64,000 nt of DNA from Glandiceps talaboti. Taxonomy: Eukaryota; Hemichordata; Enteropneusta; Spengelidae. Position numbers and translations under genes: made by a program. The notes under the pieces were generated by a model. That model was not told where the DNA came from and ran no database searches. It saw only the letters and a list, made by a program, of their open reading frames with translations. The stretch spans positions 14,705,651-14,769,650 of the forward strand of contig NC_135563.1 of the NCBI RefSeq assembly GCF_964340395.1, given 5' to 3'. Positions within the stretch are counted from its first letter, which is position 1, and each line of letters opens with the position of its first letter. This document shows positions 43,446-54,562 of this stretch, in pieces.

Positions 43446-43877
43446 GTATATAAAGGTTTAGCGGTTACGATGATGACGGACTGGTAGTAACCCCCTCCCC
43501 TCTCCGGCTTTATATATGCATATACTCCTACCCAGATGATATGGTCCTCCTGCCCAGATGATATGGTCCTCCTGCCCAGATGATATAGTCCGTTACAGGG
43601 TGTATTCATAATATTCTCAAATTAATGATAGTCTTCATAGTTTTAGTTACCTATCTGTAGCGTCCTAAATAAGTTCACAACCGTATATAAAGGTTTAGCT
43701 GTTTCGATGATGACGGGCTAGTAACCTCCCCTCTCCGGCTTTATATGTGATATGCGATATACTCCTGCCCAGATGATATAGTCCGTTACAGGGTGTATTT
43801 ATAATATTCTCAAATTAATATCGGTCTTCAAAGTTTTAGTTACCTATCTGTAACGTCCTAAATAAGTTCATAAGTTC
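43446..43877. repeat. nested tandem pair of about 237 and 195 bp
   Basis: Both units begin GTATATAAAGGTTTAGC (43446 and 43683), contain CCTCTCCGGCTTTATAT, GATATAGTCCGTTACAGG and AGTTTTAGTTACCTATCTGT, and end AAATAAGTTCA. The first is longer mainly because it carries three 22-bp subunits where the second has one. Confidence 0.9.
43525..43590. repeat. three copies of a 22-bp unit
   Basis: CTCCTRCCCAGATGATATGG plus TC is repeated three times head to tail, with the last copy carrying ATAGTC instead of ATGGTC. The sister unit near 43765 has a single copy. Confidence 0.92.
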
Positions 43878-44643
43878 ATAACATAAGTATATATGTGCAA
43901 ATATTCAACTTGTATTTTTATTTAAGGGGAATACAAATTTGAAAAGTTCTATGGCCACTGTCATTTACAAATATCGCCAGAAATTGGTCGGTGTAATAAA
44001 CCGCAGTTAATATCTTTCAATTCTGCATTCGTATTCGTCCAAAGTCTCGCAACATGCCTTGAGTAAGAACGACATTTGTACGGTATGCAATCTACTAGTA
44101 TTCCAATGGAAGGTATCTTCCAACAACCCTCTTTGCTGTAATTATCAAATAGGAACAAAAACAACAGATATGATATAAAACAAAGGATACTTTGTACGAA
44201 AAGAATTCGTATGATAAAAAAAATGAAACCTAACATTTATTGGAATCGTTTTGTCGAATGGCTTGCTTTAATAAATCATTTGTTTAGGAGCACCAGAAGC
44301 AATGCATGTGTCATAATTTTACAAGTACTATATTGTATAATGATATTCCCAGATGTTTTCCCGACTCAGTGTCTACTTATACATGTTTATTTCAAGAATC
44401 GGGCCGAGGGTTCAATAGATTCCATTATCTCATTCAAAAAACCATTATGTAGACTTGACGACAGTTGTTTGTCTGTTATCTACTATTCAACCACTTTAAG
44501 TTTCTCATTTACTATTCTAACGTTGATTTCGAAATAAAATAGACTTCATTCAAATATTACATTGGTGATATAAATGTATGCCAGTTGACAACTTCTCCTA
44601 AAACGACCAACCGTTGGCAAGACCCTTAGCAAGTATTACAAGC

Positions 44644-44861
44644 ACAATCACTTGTGACCTAATGCTTCATTCAAGGAGCTAATATTCTATTCAAGAATGG
44701 TCATAATGAAAAATAATGACGTTATTAGCTATTTACGAAAAACACAAAATACCGTCACAGGTGTCTACATCGGGGAAAAAAACAAGTCAATTTTTGTATT
44801 GTGACCCTCCTTGAATAGAATATTAGCTCCTTGAATGCAGTACTAGCTCACAAGTGACTGT
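44644..44861. mobile_element. 218-bp MITE-like inverted-repeat element
   Basis: Terminal inverted repeats of about 60 bp. The left end reads ACAATCACTTGTGACC, then CATTCAAGGAGCTAATATTC. The right end read in reverse is ACAGTCACTTGTGAGC, then the same CATTCAAGGAGCTAATATTC block. The central 90 bases are unique and non-coding. No clear target-site duplication could be read, so the exact ends may be off by a few bases. It is unrelated in sequence to the 365-bp family. Confidence 0.78.
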
Positions 44862-45512
44862 AATTAAAAGATAGAGATGTGCTCTTTCATTGAAATTCTT
44901 CATGTAATGTTGTTTGCATAAAAAGTGAATATTACAGCTGAAGGTCGATGACTTACATGCCACAGGGGGAGAGGGTCATGATCACCAACTGTTTGATTAA
45001 TAGACATTTACATTGTACATGTGTATTCTAAGTTACTTTAAAACCAGTCTTGCAAAGTCAACGTGACACCCCACAGAGTAGAAGTCAACCACGATACAGA
45101 CGTTAAAAGACTTTTTTCTTGAGCTAAGTGGCCGCCAACCGCAGGCGATAGTCGACGTAAATTTAGCCGTAATGAAATTGTTTTTTAAAAGATTGACAAG
45201 CGAAATGCAAAGTATTGGAAAAATGTTTGATCCCTCAAGAAGAGAATTTCATAGAACGAGTGATACATGTGTTTCTAGAAAGATGTACATGTACATGTAA
45301 GTACTTGTCACGTGACGCTAGAAAGAGAATTTCGTGTCTGTCGAAGGAGTATGAGGAAATATTACAATCAATTTTTGTTCAAAGTTATGGATCAATATTG
45401 ATGTTAAACTTGATTAATTCTTGCAAACATGTCGTTCCAAATCAAATATAAGTTAAATCGGAGTTACCATTATAGTTGGTAGATGTATTGAGGGGTTTCT
45501 ACGTCATGGTAA
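44862..45512. other. non-coding stretch, no gene seen
   Basis: Short stretch with a 78-codon open frame (45215-45451) that has no recognisable content. It includes a palindromic TGTACATGTACATGT-like motif near 45284-45298. Confidence 0.45.
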
Positions 45513-45654
45513 AGATGGCGACGATGATGATGACGACAATGATGACGATGTCGACAATGATGATGATGTCGACAATGATGATGATGATGATGATGACGAT
45601 GATGATGATGACGACGACGACGACGACGATGACGATGACGATGACGATGATGAC

Positions 45655-45686
<32 letters not shown>

Positions 45687-45735
45687 CGATGAGGGATGTG
45701 ATGGTGGTGATGGTGGTGGTGGTGGTGGTGATAAT
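45513..45735. repeat. (GAT/GAC)n and (GGT)n trinucleotide repeat
   Basis: More than 60 GAT and GAC triplets followed by GGT triplets. Depending on frame it reads as poly-Met/Thr, poly-Asp, poly-His or poly-Ser. No splice signals or flanking conserved coding sequence point to an exon, so it is treated as a trinucleotide repeat. Confidence 0.93.
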
Positions 45736-48700
45736 GATGGTAGTCTCTGTGGTGGTTTCGAAGTGGTGATTGTGGTAGCATTGACAACAACATTAACAAC
45801 GACGTTGGTTGTTATATTGACAATTTGCCATGTTGTGAAAGATATCACGCTCAAATTGATAGCATTTGAAGAGTCGAAGAATAACTGTCTTTCATTAACA
45901 GGCTACCTATATTAAGGCAACTACCAACGTAATCAATTTACTGCTTTTATTTCCCAACATGAGTATCTCAATTTACTGGAATAAAAAACATGAGAAGATG
46001 AGAATTTATTCAACATTCTACTCTACCCTTTTGGGAATTCTATTTACTGAATTGATGCAATCATCCAGCAAACGTTTGGGAGATCCAAACTTCTGTATAT
46101 AAAACATTCACAATAACTGTGCGTAAATAGGCTGTTGACAAAGAGAAGATATGTGTGTACAGTAGGTATAGACACGATACGGTCTCACAATCCCCTTCCT
46201 GCTCGTTTCCTGATTAAAATATCCATCAGAGTGAATTGCATTGACAGATAGTAATGCGCCAGTCTGCGTTCAAGTTCACAATTCAGTATGTAGATAAGTG
46301 ACATATTCTCACGGTGTACGTATGTATACGACCGAGCAAACTTCAATAGCACTGCTGGAGATTCTGAACTTAATGTAAGTCAAAAGTCAATGGGTTTCTA
46401 TAGAACTGTCAAAGCTGACCTTAATCTATTCAAATACATAACGCAGGTCATTCGCCAATCCGCGACACGATTATTTGGCATATATAAGGGCCTAATATAA
46501 AGGGAATCGACACTACAGGAAATAAAGGTGTTTTTATAGAATGTGGCTTTATTGGAAGGAAAAAAGAACTTGGGAGTAACGAATATTCAGTGTTCATATA
46601 ATATGCATTCGTGTCGGCTAAGACCAATAAAACCAATACTTGCCAACGGAAAGAACAATAGCGGTTTAAAAAAAGAGTTTGGTGTTCTATGACAATCGTG
46701 CGAAATTTATGTGAAATCATGAAATGACCGTCCAGAACCCAAAGGTTATGAAAATACAGTGTACTTTTATTTCTTGGAATGGCATTCACCTTAAATAGAG
46801 TTATTCCTGCTTTCGTATTCACATTTTCTTTGTGTAGAAATCTTGATGATAAACGCAAGTAAGTAGAAAACCACGACTGCACTGGTCATTCCATCGACTC
46901 GGGGACGATGTTTGTCTCAATTACTCGGCGTACCGTGTTCTACTATACATACATGAACCGTCGAAGACATTAAACTATCCAATAACTGTATGTGATACAT
47001 CTGCACTTACGATTATCAATGCCTTAAAGGCTTAAATATCGAATAAATAAAATTATTATAGATTACTGCCCGTCTCATTTCCCGATATCAAATATCATTA
47101 GAAAATAAAGTAGTAAATTATGTGTATTGAACCAATGATGAAGTCTGAAAAATCAACATACAAAATATAGACCCAGGCGGTTGTTAGTTCGTTTTTATAG
47201 GGAGGATGACCCTGACAGTTTTGACTACTATGGGGCTTAAATCATAGTTAATGATAAATCAACATTGCAAACAAGCTTACCCTTGGTCTTTCCGATAACG
47301 TCACTTCTCACATATTTATTTGAACAAAAGGCACACCATTTCTTGATTATTAGCTTCAAATTACATACGGGTCTTTAAAACGGTTCTTCTTTACTGTGTA
47401 ACTGCAGAGATAAGAACGGAACATCACAGAGAACGACGGTTAAAGGAATTTATTGAAATGTGGTTGTCCGCCACACTGATCCGCCACCGCAAAGCTTAAT
47501 GGCGAACTCAAAATAATACGTCTCAATGAAATGCAATAAATGTATTTCCTGGTAAAAAAATGGACCCACAGGCCAATATATTGTATACGGTAAACTTTAA
47601 GATGGTCGTCACCAACAATAAATCAAACGCGGAAAAGCAAATGTCAAACGAGCTCAATTTATCGGTATACGTTAACAATTATCAACATTACATTTTTCTT
47701 TTAGTAAGCTCAAAGGAAAAGTGAAATATATGGCTAATTTGGCATATGACGTGCATTGTTAACATGATAAATACCTCCAATTATACAAGCTACCATAATA
47801 TATTGATATATACAATCAGTAAAGTTCATAAAATTGTAATCCACGAGTTTTCTACGTGATCTGAGCGCAGTCGTTAAATATTAAATATGATTCTACCAAA
47901 GGTACTCCATGCAATAGGGACAATAAATCTATCATTAGGTGATACTGTTTTATTGTATGTGTATAAATTTTCATGGTTCAGGTACTTCTGTAGAAAGCAT
48001 GCATCACGCATCATGCTAGCAACCGTAATTCAAAAATACATTTGCATGCGAAACTGCAATAGGAAATCGATTCTTGACCTCTAACGAAATGACCTACATT
48101 GTGTACGTCATGTCATCACCATAACCTTGGATTTAGCAGCGGGGTCGTCGTAAACGATTTGCCTGCAGAGCACGACTATACGTTTATGATGGGCTTACTG
48201 GAAGTATGCTTCGCCGTGCTCTCAATAAGCCTGTTTACGGGCAAATTAATACAGTTTTATTACAGTACTACCTTGTCGAATGACAACGTTCTTTCCGGTG
48301 AAACATTGGAAAGAAAATCACGTAAACTATTGCAACAACTGTTAAAGCTGGATAGTAGAGACATTTTACGTATGTTTCGTTTCGCTTGAAACGAGCTAAT
48401 AAAAATAATCTACTTGGGAAAAAAAGACTACACGGCAAATTTACGGTTCGGCTCCCCTTTTTAGTCTGGAGAGATTGAACAATAAAGTTTTCGATCACAC
48501 GACGTTACAAGAAATAAGTCGTTATGTGAGTCTAATCCTGGGGCGATTCTTCGGAGTCTATTGAGGAATCTCGACAACATCCTTAACGTAAATTTCAACT
48601 GGCAGTCTTGTACTTTAGAGAAAAGTAAAGCACCATCTGTGGTTGTAAACACACGTCTACTATAAAAAGAGTGATATTAAGCACACTTTACATGGTAATC

Positions 48701-48924
48701 AGTCAAAATGCAGAGCGAAAAGACCTTTTGAGAAGTAGAACATAATCGTTACTGCGTGTCTCACCAACGGCTTACGTTGCTACAGTGATGTCTGTCCTTT
48801 TTGTGTATCTGCTATTGTGATTCTAATGAACCCAAGACTTCTATGAACAAAGCGTCTACCGATGACAGATGACAGAAGTTATCAAAATACGAACATCATA
48901 TTATATAAAGAATGATTAACCTGC

Positions 48925-49200
48925 CCACTGATTATTGATTGAGTAATTAATTAAAATATTCAATTGACTGATTGGTTGTCTCATTGACTGACTGATTGCT
49001 TGATAACAAATATTATTAATCGACCGAGTGACTAAGTACACATTACAAATATATTTTTTTTAAAAACATGTTTAGTTTAGTTTTCATTTATCTACAGGTC
49101 ATTTGATTAAGTAGTTATTGATTGATTGATTGATTACTAGATTCCCGGTTCATTGATTTATTGATTAATCTTTAGTTAATTGATCTGATCGATTCAAGTT
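48925..49200. repeat. degenerate (GATT)n/(GACT)n region
   Basis: Repeated ATTGATTG and ATTGACTG words with many interruptions, including a clean run of four GATT units near 49118-49132. This looks like an old, eroded tetranucleotide array. Confidence 0.55.
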
Positions 49201-49645
49201 GTACTGTTTGTTTTGTTGTATTCATCAGAATAGTTGAGTTGTTAGTTCATATTTAAATTGATAATGGCTAGAGATGGAACGTAACGACAAACTCGTACTT
49301 TGAATAACTATAATACGTTTGTGTCAATTTAGCCTCGACTTGGCGGAGTATATCTACGATGTCCTCCTCTGCACATAGTCCACCACTTTGGCATTTTTAA
49401 CTTAACATAAACCTAATTCAACTGAAAAGTTGCTGACCATGTTCTCAGTTTATGTATTGTCTTTAATTTATTACTGAACAACTTGACATGTACAGACCTC
49501 AACTGCCAACAGTAATATTACTAAGTATCTAACCGTCCGATTCATGCTTACCAATCTGGTCTAGCTCTTGGTTGATAAAATCTATCAAATATAACGATGG
49601 GTGAATAGTCATTGCACATTGTACTAATGACGTATTTTGTTAGTG

Positions 49646-49661
49646 TGACGTAATTACGTCA
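49646..49661. promoter_or_regulatory. 16-bp perfect palindrome TGACGTAATTACGTCA
   Basis: Two CRE-type half-sites, TGACGT and ACGTCA, face each other around AATT. It could bind bZIP dimers, but no gene is nearby and no further evidence of function exists. Confidence 0.35.
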
Positions 49662-50334
49662 TTCGTTACTTCATTAAATCATCTAAACATTCTGTCTCAC
49701 TTACAGTGAAGATTCTACAGGGTGGTCACTGAGTAGCGAGTCGTGTACATTGTATATTTTAACAAGGGGAACCGAACATAGACCACTAGTCATATTTAAA
49801 TGATTTTACCTGTAGAAAAGCTAAAACATGGACTATCCCCCTTTAAGGTCGGTAATCTAAAGATAATCCGTGCCTATATAATGGTTACATGACATGTTAT
49901 TCACATTCTCCATAAAACTGACAGGATTGTTCTGATAATATATGCAGCGCGGCTCTCAGACTAGCTTATGTAGAGAAATACAGCGTCACTATCTGAAGCT
50001 ATCCACTTAAAGAAAGTCTTTCAATGGACTAAGGTTATTTTAGATACAAGAGAGTCTGGAGTTTCTACCCTTTCATTTCACTTCTCACAAACGTCACGTG
50101 TTTTTGACATATGATGCTGACATAAAGTCTCGGTAAAATGTAGGTTGACACTTCTTCTGTCTTGACTGTCGCATTGGCAGGTTTTATGCCACATTCCCCT
50201 CTTTGAAATAGTGAAATCATAAAGTTGAACTAAAAGCAAATGCGACAGCTAATCATTTCCCACAACAACCCCCCGATCAACTTGAAAAAATTAATTATAT
50301 AACAATACTCTTATCATATTATGAGTCAGAGTGA

Positions 50335-50336
<2 letters not shown>

Positions 50337-50382
<46 letters not shown>

Positions 50383-50612
50383 GCCTGTCTGTCTGTCTGT
50401 CTGTATGAGAGATAGTCAGAGAGAGAGTGAGAGTGAGTCAGTCAGTCAGTCAGTCAGTCAGTCAGTCAGTCGGTGAGTCAGTCAGTCAGTCAGTCAGTCA
50501 GTCAGAGTGTAAGTGTGTGTGTATGAGTGGGTGAGTAAGTGAGTGAGTGAGTGAGTGAGTGAGTGAGTGAGTGAGTGAGTGAGTGAGTGAGTGAGTGAGT
50601 GAGTGAGTGAGT
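50337..50612. repeat. compound (GTCT)n-(GTCA)n-(GTGA)n tetranucleotide array
   Basis: Three successive tetranucleotide tracts: CTGT units 50337-50403, GTCA units 50434-50504, and GTGA units 50533-50612, with short GA-rich joints. Open frames through it are repeat artefacts. Confidence 0.96.
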
Positions 50613-50614
50613 AT

Positions 50615-51145
50615 AAAAATAGAGGCGCATAGACAGACATGATAGATTAACGGAAAGAAGGGCGAGTTGGGGAGACAACACTGTAGTGTTGACTAGTATC
50701 TTTGTGTGGCTTAAACTGTTAGTACCCGTGAAGCGGTTTGAACTCAAAGTAACCGTTGGCAATTTGAAAGATATGTTGTTATATCTTGACAACTGACATG
50801 TTATTAATCACATCCCAAGGAATATGATATTGGTCTTGTCGGCGGTGATATTGGTTAGAACCTGATGTCTAAAGGCAAATACATTAGAAAGACCACATCA
50901 AAGGACTTATTTGTAGATACCCTGTTGATACACGCAATGTAGATCAATAAATGAAATATTATACGAGTAACACTGTTTTGCTGAACAGTCCTTCTATGAC
51001 AAATCAATACAATGAAAAATCATAAATTATCCATGACAAGAGATTCTAAGTCAGTAATGTCAACGGAAACAAATTTCGAGAGAATTGATTAGACATTGCA
51101 AATTAGTTGTGTTTGAAAAATGAACAAACACATACACACTCAAAG
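50615..51145. other. non-coding stretch, nothing recognised
   Basis: Unique-looking AT-rich DNA between two tetranucleotide arrays, without supported features. Confidence 0.5.
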
Positions 51146-51168
51146 CACGCACGCACGCACGCACAAAC

Positions 51169-51233
<65 letters not shown>
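51146..51233. repeat. (ACGC)n-(CAGA)n tetranucleotide array
   Basis: Four ACGC units (51146-51163) are followed by about sixteen CAGA units (51170-51233). The Cys/Leu/Ser/Val and Asp/Arg/Gln/Thr frames are artefacts. Confidence 0.96.
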
Positions 51234-51234
51234 A

Positions 51235-53006
51235 AAACTCATTTACATTTGCAACGAACAAAAATCTCAAGTTACCAAAAGGTCATTACACGGTTTCTTA
51301 GAAAAAAATGAATGTGTCACTTCATCGATGTTTCATGACATTATAGACTAGACAAGGAAGTAAACGGAACTGTTCGAAACTATCCAAAAATAGAAAAACA
51401 AATTAGGTTTCATAACTCCTTCGGAATCAGTACATGCTGCACACCTTTTCTCGTTTAAGGAGTCTTTAAGGAAATGTGCATATATCGAGGGCAAAGGTCA
51501 AATAAGTGTCTTTGTAATTCTAAACATCAGCTGTGTCACTTGAATTATAGAACTATCGATGTCGGTGTGTGTTGTGTGTGGGTTGCAGTGAGAAACTCTT
51601 CAGATTTCAAGGTTTTGTGTTATATATTTAATAAATAGACAGCAGTCGAATACAGGTGTCTGAATCGTTACCATTTTAGGGTTACATAGCAGGTAGATCA
51701 ATTCTTAAAGAACTCTGCCGACGAGACATTTGACGCCGCCTTCTACAATTTGTGACTGAATAGCATTAGGGCTACTTCTGCCGCAAAGTTTTACGCCATG
51801 ATCAATTTTTCAATTTAATTACCAACTTCCCATTTTTATTTCATGAACTTTAAAGGAAACAATGTAAGATGTGAATACAATTGCTTGTTTGCTGTTGTTG
51901 TTTGCTACTCCACACAGATTCAAAGACTTGTTCTTCTATGAAACAACACTTTTGATATCTTAGGAGTAAAGTTTCATCTGTCAATTACATCATGCTACAA
52001 CCTGCTTTTCAAAAACGCATTTCAGGGGAAATGACAGGGGCAAAATTTTGTCAACTAAAATGGCATTGTTATCTGATTTGAGATCGGGTAAAAATATCCC
52101 TTAGCTTTTGAGTCTTGTCCAGAAATCATTCATTGTGCGGTTAACAACCTGGCGCCGAGATCTACTTCACCTAAGTGACTTTGGATATCCTATGCAGAGA
52201 GAATGGCTGAGGAGCGAGTATTGACTTCTGAGAAAACTCTGTTTTGCAAATCAGTTTAAAATCTCAAAATCTAATAACATCTAAAATATGAATAACATTA
52301 CCTGGGGTCAGTCTAAAGTGACACTTTCGTTTACTTAACTTTGAGTCACTAAACAAAACGAAATTGTCAGACTGTAAAAATTACACAGCACAGTCATGGT
52401 ATACGGATCTATATAGATTATCACTACCGATAGAAATCGATTGTAGCATATTTACTTTTTCCTTTCCTATCATTAAGTTGTTCAGTTTATCTTTACTATG
52501 TGTTTTTAACGTGAATACTATCGATTTAAAGCTAAACTGTAATAAATCGTTCGGTATTTTAGAATTTGCAAGATTGTTTTCAGTGTGAGAGTGTTTAAGT
52601 CAATCAAAGTGAATTTGGGGATTTTGATTACAATCAAGTTCGGTATTTTAACGGAAGGTATGATATTCTTATTAATTAACCCGATGCAATGGAACTTATT
52701 TTTTTATAGATTATACATATCGATAAAGAACATTCATTAAAAGTTACTCAGTTCTCATTTACTCCGTAATTACATTGTGCATCATGTCACCAGTGACCTG
52801 TCTATTCTCATCAACATATAGCAAAATCACTTCTACGTTCCTCCGAGTAAATTACCCGAACTTCAAAGTGGCCATATGGATGAGAATTGGGTATGTATAT
52901 TGTATTTCAAATGATAAAACACCTCTATTATGCAATTCTACTTGGAAAAAACAACGTGAAGTCGCATTTGCCAAGTCGGTGGTTAAAATGCAATAATTTC
53001 AACGAA
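51235..53006. other. non-coding stretch, no gene seen
   Basis: About 1.8 kb of unique-looking DNA with open frames of at most 74 codons and no recognisable domain. Confidence 0.5.
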
Positions 53007-53007
53007 C

Positions 53008-53721
53008 GAATAGTACATTAGTACATTTAGGTGTGTTTGCACTCCTTCGAGACAATGTAACACTTTAACCCCTTTACTTTGTGCGGGACTGTGTGTGAAT
53101 AAAACATTTATCAGAAGTACATGTACACTATGTTACTTTGTATTTCGTGATCATTTCATAAATGGACAAATTGCCTCACACGTGTAGAAGTGATAGCTTA
53201 TTACATTGGCTATATTGTGCGGACGGCAAATAGCTATTTATTTTGGATGTTTGATGGAAGCAACCTTACCATGCTTTACTATTAGAAAACAAAGCAATAA
53301 TATGAACCACACAGTAGTAGCCTGAGTCCGTGTTTGTAACTCAATAAATTGTACCTTTTATACTATTTTTAGCTTTTTGTATTTAATTTTTAATATTAAC
53401 TTAAAGTTACAAACATGGACTCAGTCAACTGCTGCTTCATATTCTTGTTTTGTTTTCAACCAGGCAGTAAAATATGGTAACGTTGCTTTATCAATTAAAA
53501 ATCCAAAATAAAGACCCATTTGTCATCCATTTGGCCACTTTAATAAGCCATTACTTCTACACGTGTGAGGCAATTTGTCCATTTATGAAATGAACACCCA
53601 AATAACTACTAATTGTATTCTGACAAATGACGTTAATGAATGCTTTATTCACATACACTAAAATATTTAAAGTGTTACTTTGTCATAACGGAATACAAAC
53701 TCACCTTTAAACGTACTATTC
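53008..53721. mobile_element. 0.7-kb near-palindrome (foldback element or inverted duplication)
   Basis: Two arms of roughly 340 bp face each other around an AT-rich centre near 53370. The outer ends are GAATAGTAC on the left and GTACTATTC on the right. The inner ends are GTTTGTAAC and GTTACAAAC. The best-kept block, about 41 bp without mismatch, contains CATTTCATAAATGGACAAAT and then CCTCACACGTGTAGAAGT. Elsewhere the arms differ by substitutions and small indels. No reading frame is kept. The shape fits a foldback/MITE element or a local inverted duplication, and a transcript would form a long hairpin. No target-site duplication was found, so the mobile interpretation is an inference. Confidence 0.8.
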
Positions 53722-53819
53722 CTTCTAAATAGCGCTGATAGCATAGTGTCTATTGTGTGCCATTAACAAAAGCTATGTTCGACAGCTATACACACATACG
53801 GTTATTTTCATCATGACAC

Positions 53820-53832
53820 CACAGACACAGAC

Positions 53833-53887
<55 letters not shown>

Positions 53888-53986
53888 CACACACACAGAC
53901 AGGCAGACAGGCAGACAGACAGACAGACAGTCAGACAGACAGACATACATACATACATACATACATACATACATACATACAGGCAG

Positions 53987-54049
<63 letters not shown>

Positions 54050-54052
54050 TAC

Positions 54053-54099
<47 letters not shown>
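53820..54099. repeat. compound (CAGA)n-(CATA)n-(CAGA)n-(TA)n-(CA)n array
   Basis: CAGA tracts at 53820-53884 and 53900-53943 are interrupted by CA repeats and CAGG variants. Then come CATA units 53943-53980, CAGA units 53995-54048, TA units 54052-54066 and CA units 54067-54099. Three long open frames across it are artefacts. Confidence 0.96.
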
Positions 54100-54100
<1 letters not shown>

Positions 54101-54506
54101 CTTCAGGTTTTTACACGACCGGAACTTTATAGACATCGAACTATTCAGACATTGTGGCATACATTACTCTTTTCATTTTCTGTACATACACAGACAACAG
54201 TAACGTGGCACAAACTAAGTTTATAAACTTTTTTATCTCAAATGAAACTGTACCTACATAAAACCTCAATAATTAAACTATTCTAGTAATACTGTATGAT
54301 GTTAAATTTCGATGCATGCCTTCTATGATATCATAATTGTCTTCTGACATTGTTAGAACAATTAATTATGTAATAGGGATTTCCTCGACGTGTGATAAAT
54401 TACGTCATCAGATCGTTTATAAGTGAAATCGTAATACTGGGTTAAGTTCACAAGTGGTGACTATATATGCCTCAGTAAGTAGAATACTGCAAGGACCTTT
54501 TAAATA

Positions 54507-54507
<1 letters not shown>

Positions 54508-54560
<53 letters not shown>
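54508..54560. repeat. (GT)n microsatellite
   Basis: About 26 uninterrupted GT units ending in GCGTAAATT. Confidence 0.97.

Positions 54561-54562
<2 letters not shown>

Larger units (their letters stand above)
43318..44564. repeat. segmental tandem duplication, copy B
   Basis: Downstream partner of copy A, longer because it holds an internal tandem duplication (43446-43877). Outside that insert the blocks follow the same order as in copy A, from the TATAATCTTCC block to the TTCCCAGATG block and slightly beyond. The two copies differ by many substitutions and indels, so the duplication is not recent. Confidence 0.85.
45736..50336. other. 4.6-kb non-coding stretch
   Basis: No supported gene. 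A 144-codon minus-strand open frame (46448-46882) and a 96-codon + frame (48099-48389) have no recognisable domain. At 48925-49200 there is a diffuse, degenerate GATT/GACT tetranucleotide patch. A 16-bp palindrome TGACGTAATTACGTCA lies at 49646-49661. Confidence 0.45.

Noticed and set aside
45470-45854. Poly-Met/Thr, poly-His and poly-Ser frames of 97 to 116 codons
   Set aside because: All come from one GAT/GAC/GGT trinucleotide tract that is open in several frames at once. No splice signal or flanking conserved protein was seen.
50502-51242. Repeats of similar direct units, considered as a CRISPR array
   Set aside because: These are contiguous tetranucleotides without spacers, in animal DNA.
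53753-54226. 157-codon frame of Thr/Asp/Arg/Gln repeats
   Set aside because: It is a translation of CAGA and CATA tetranucleotides and is equally open on the opposite strand.
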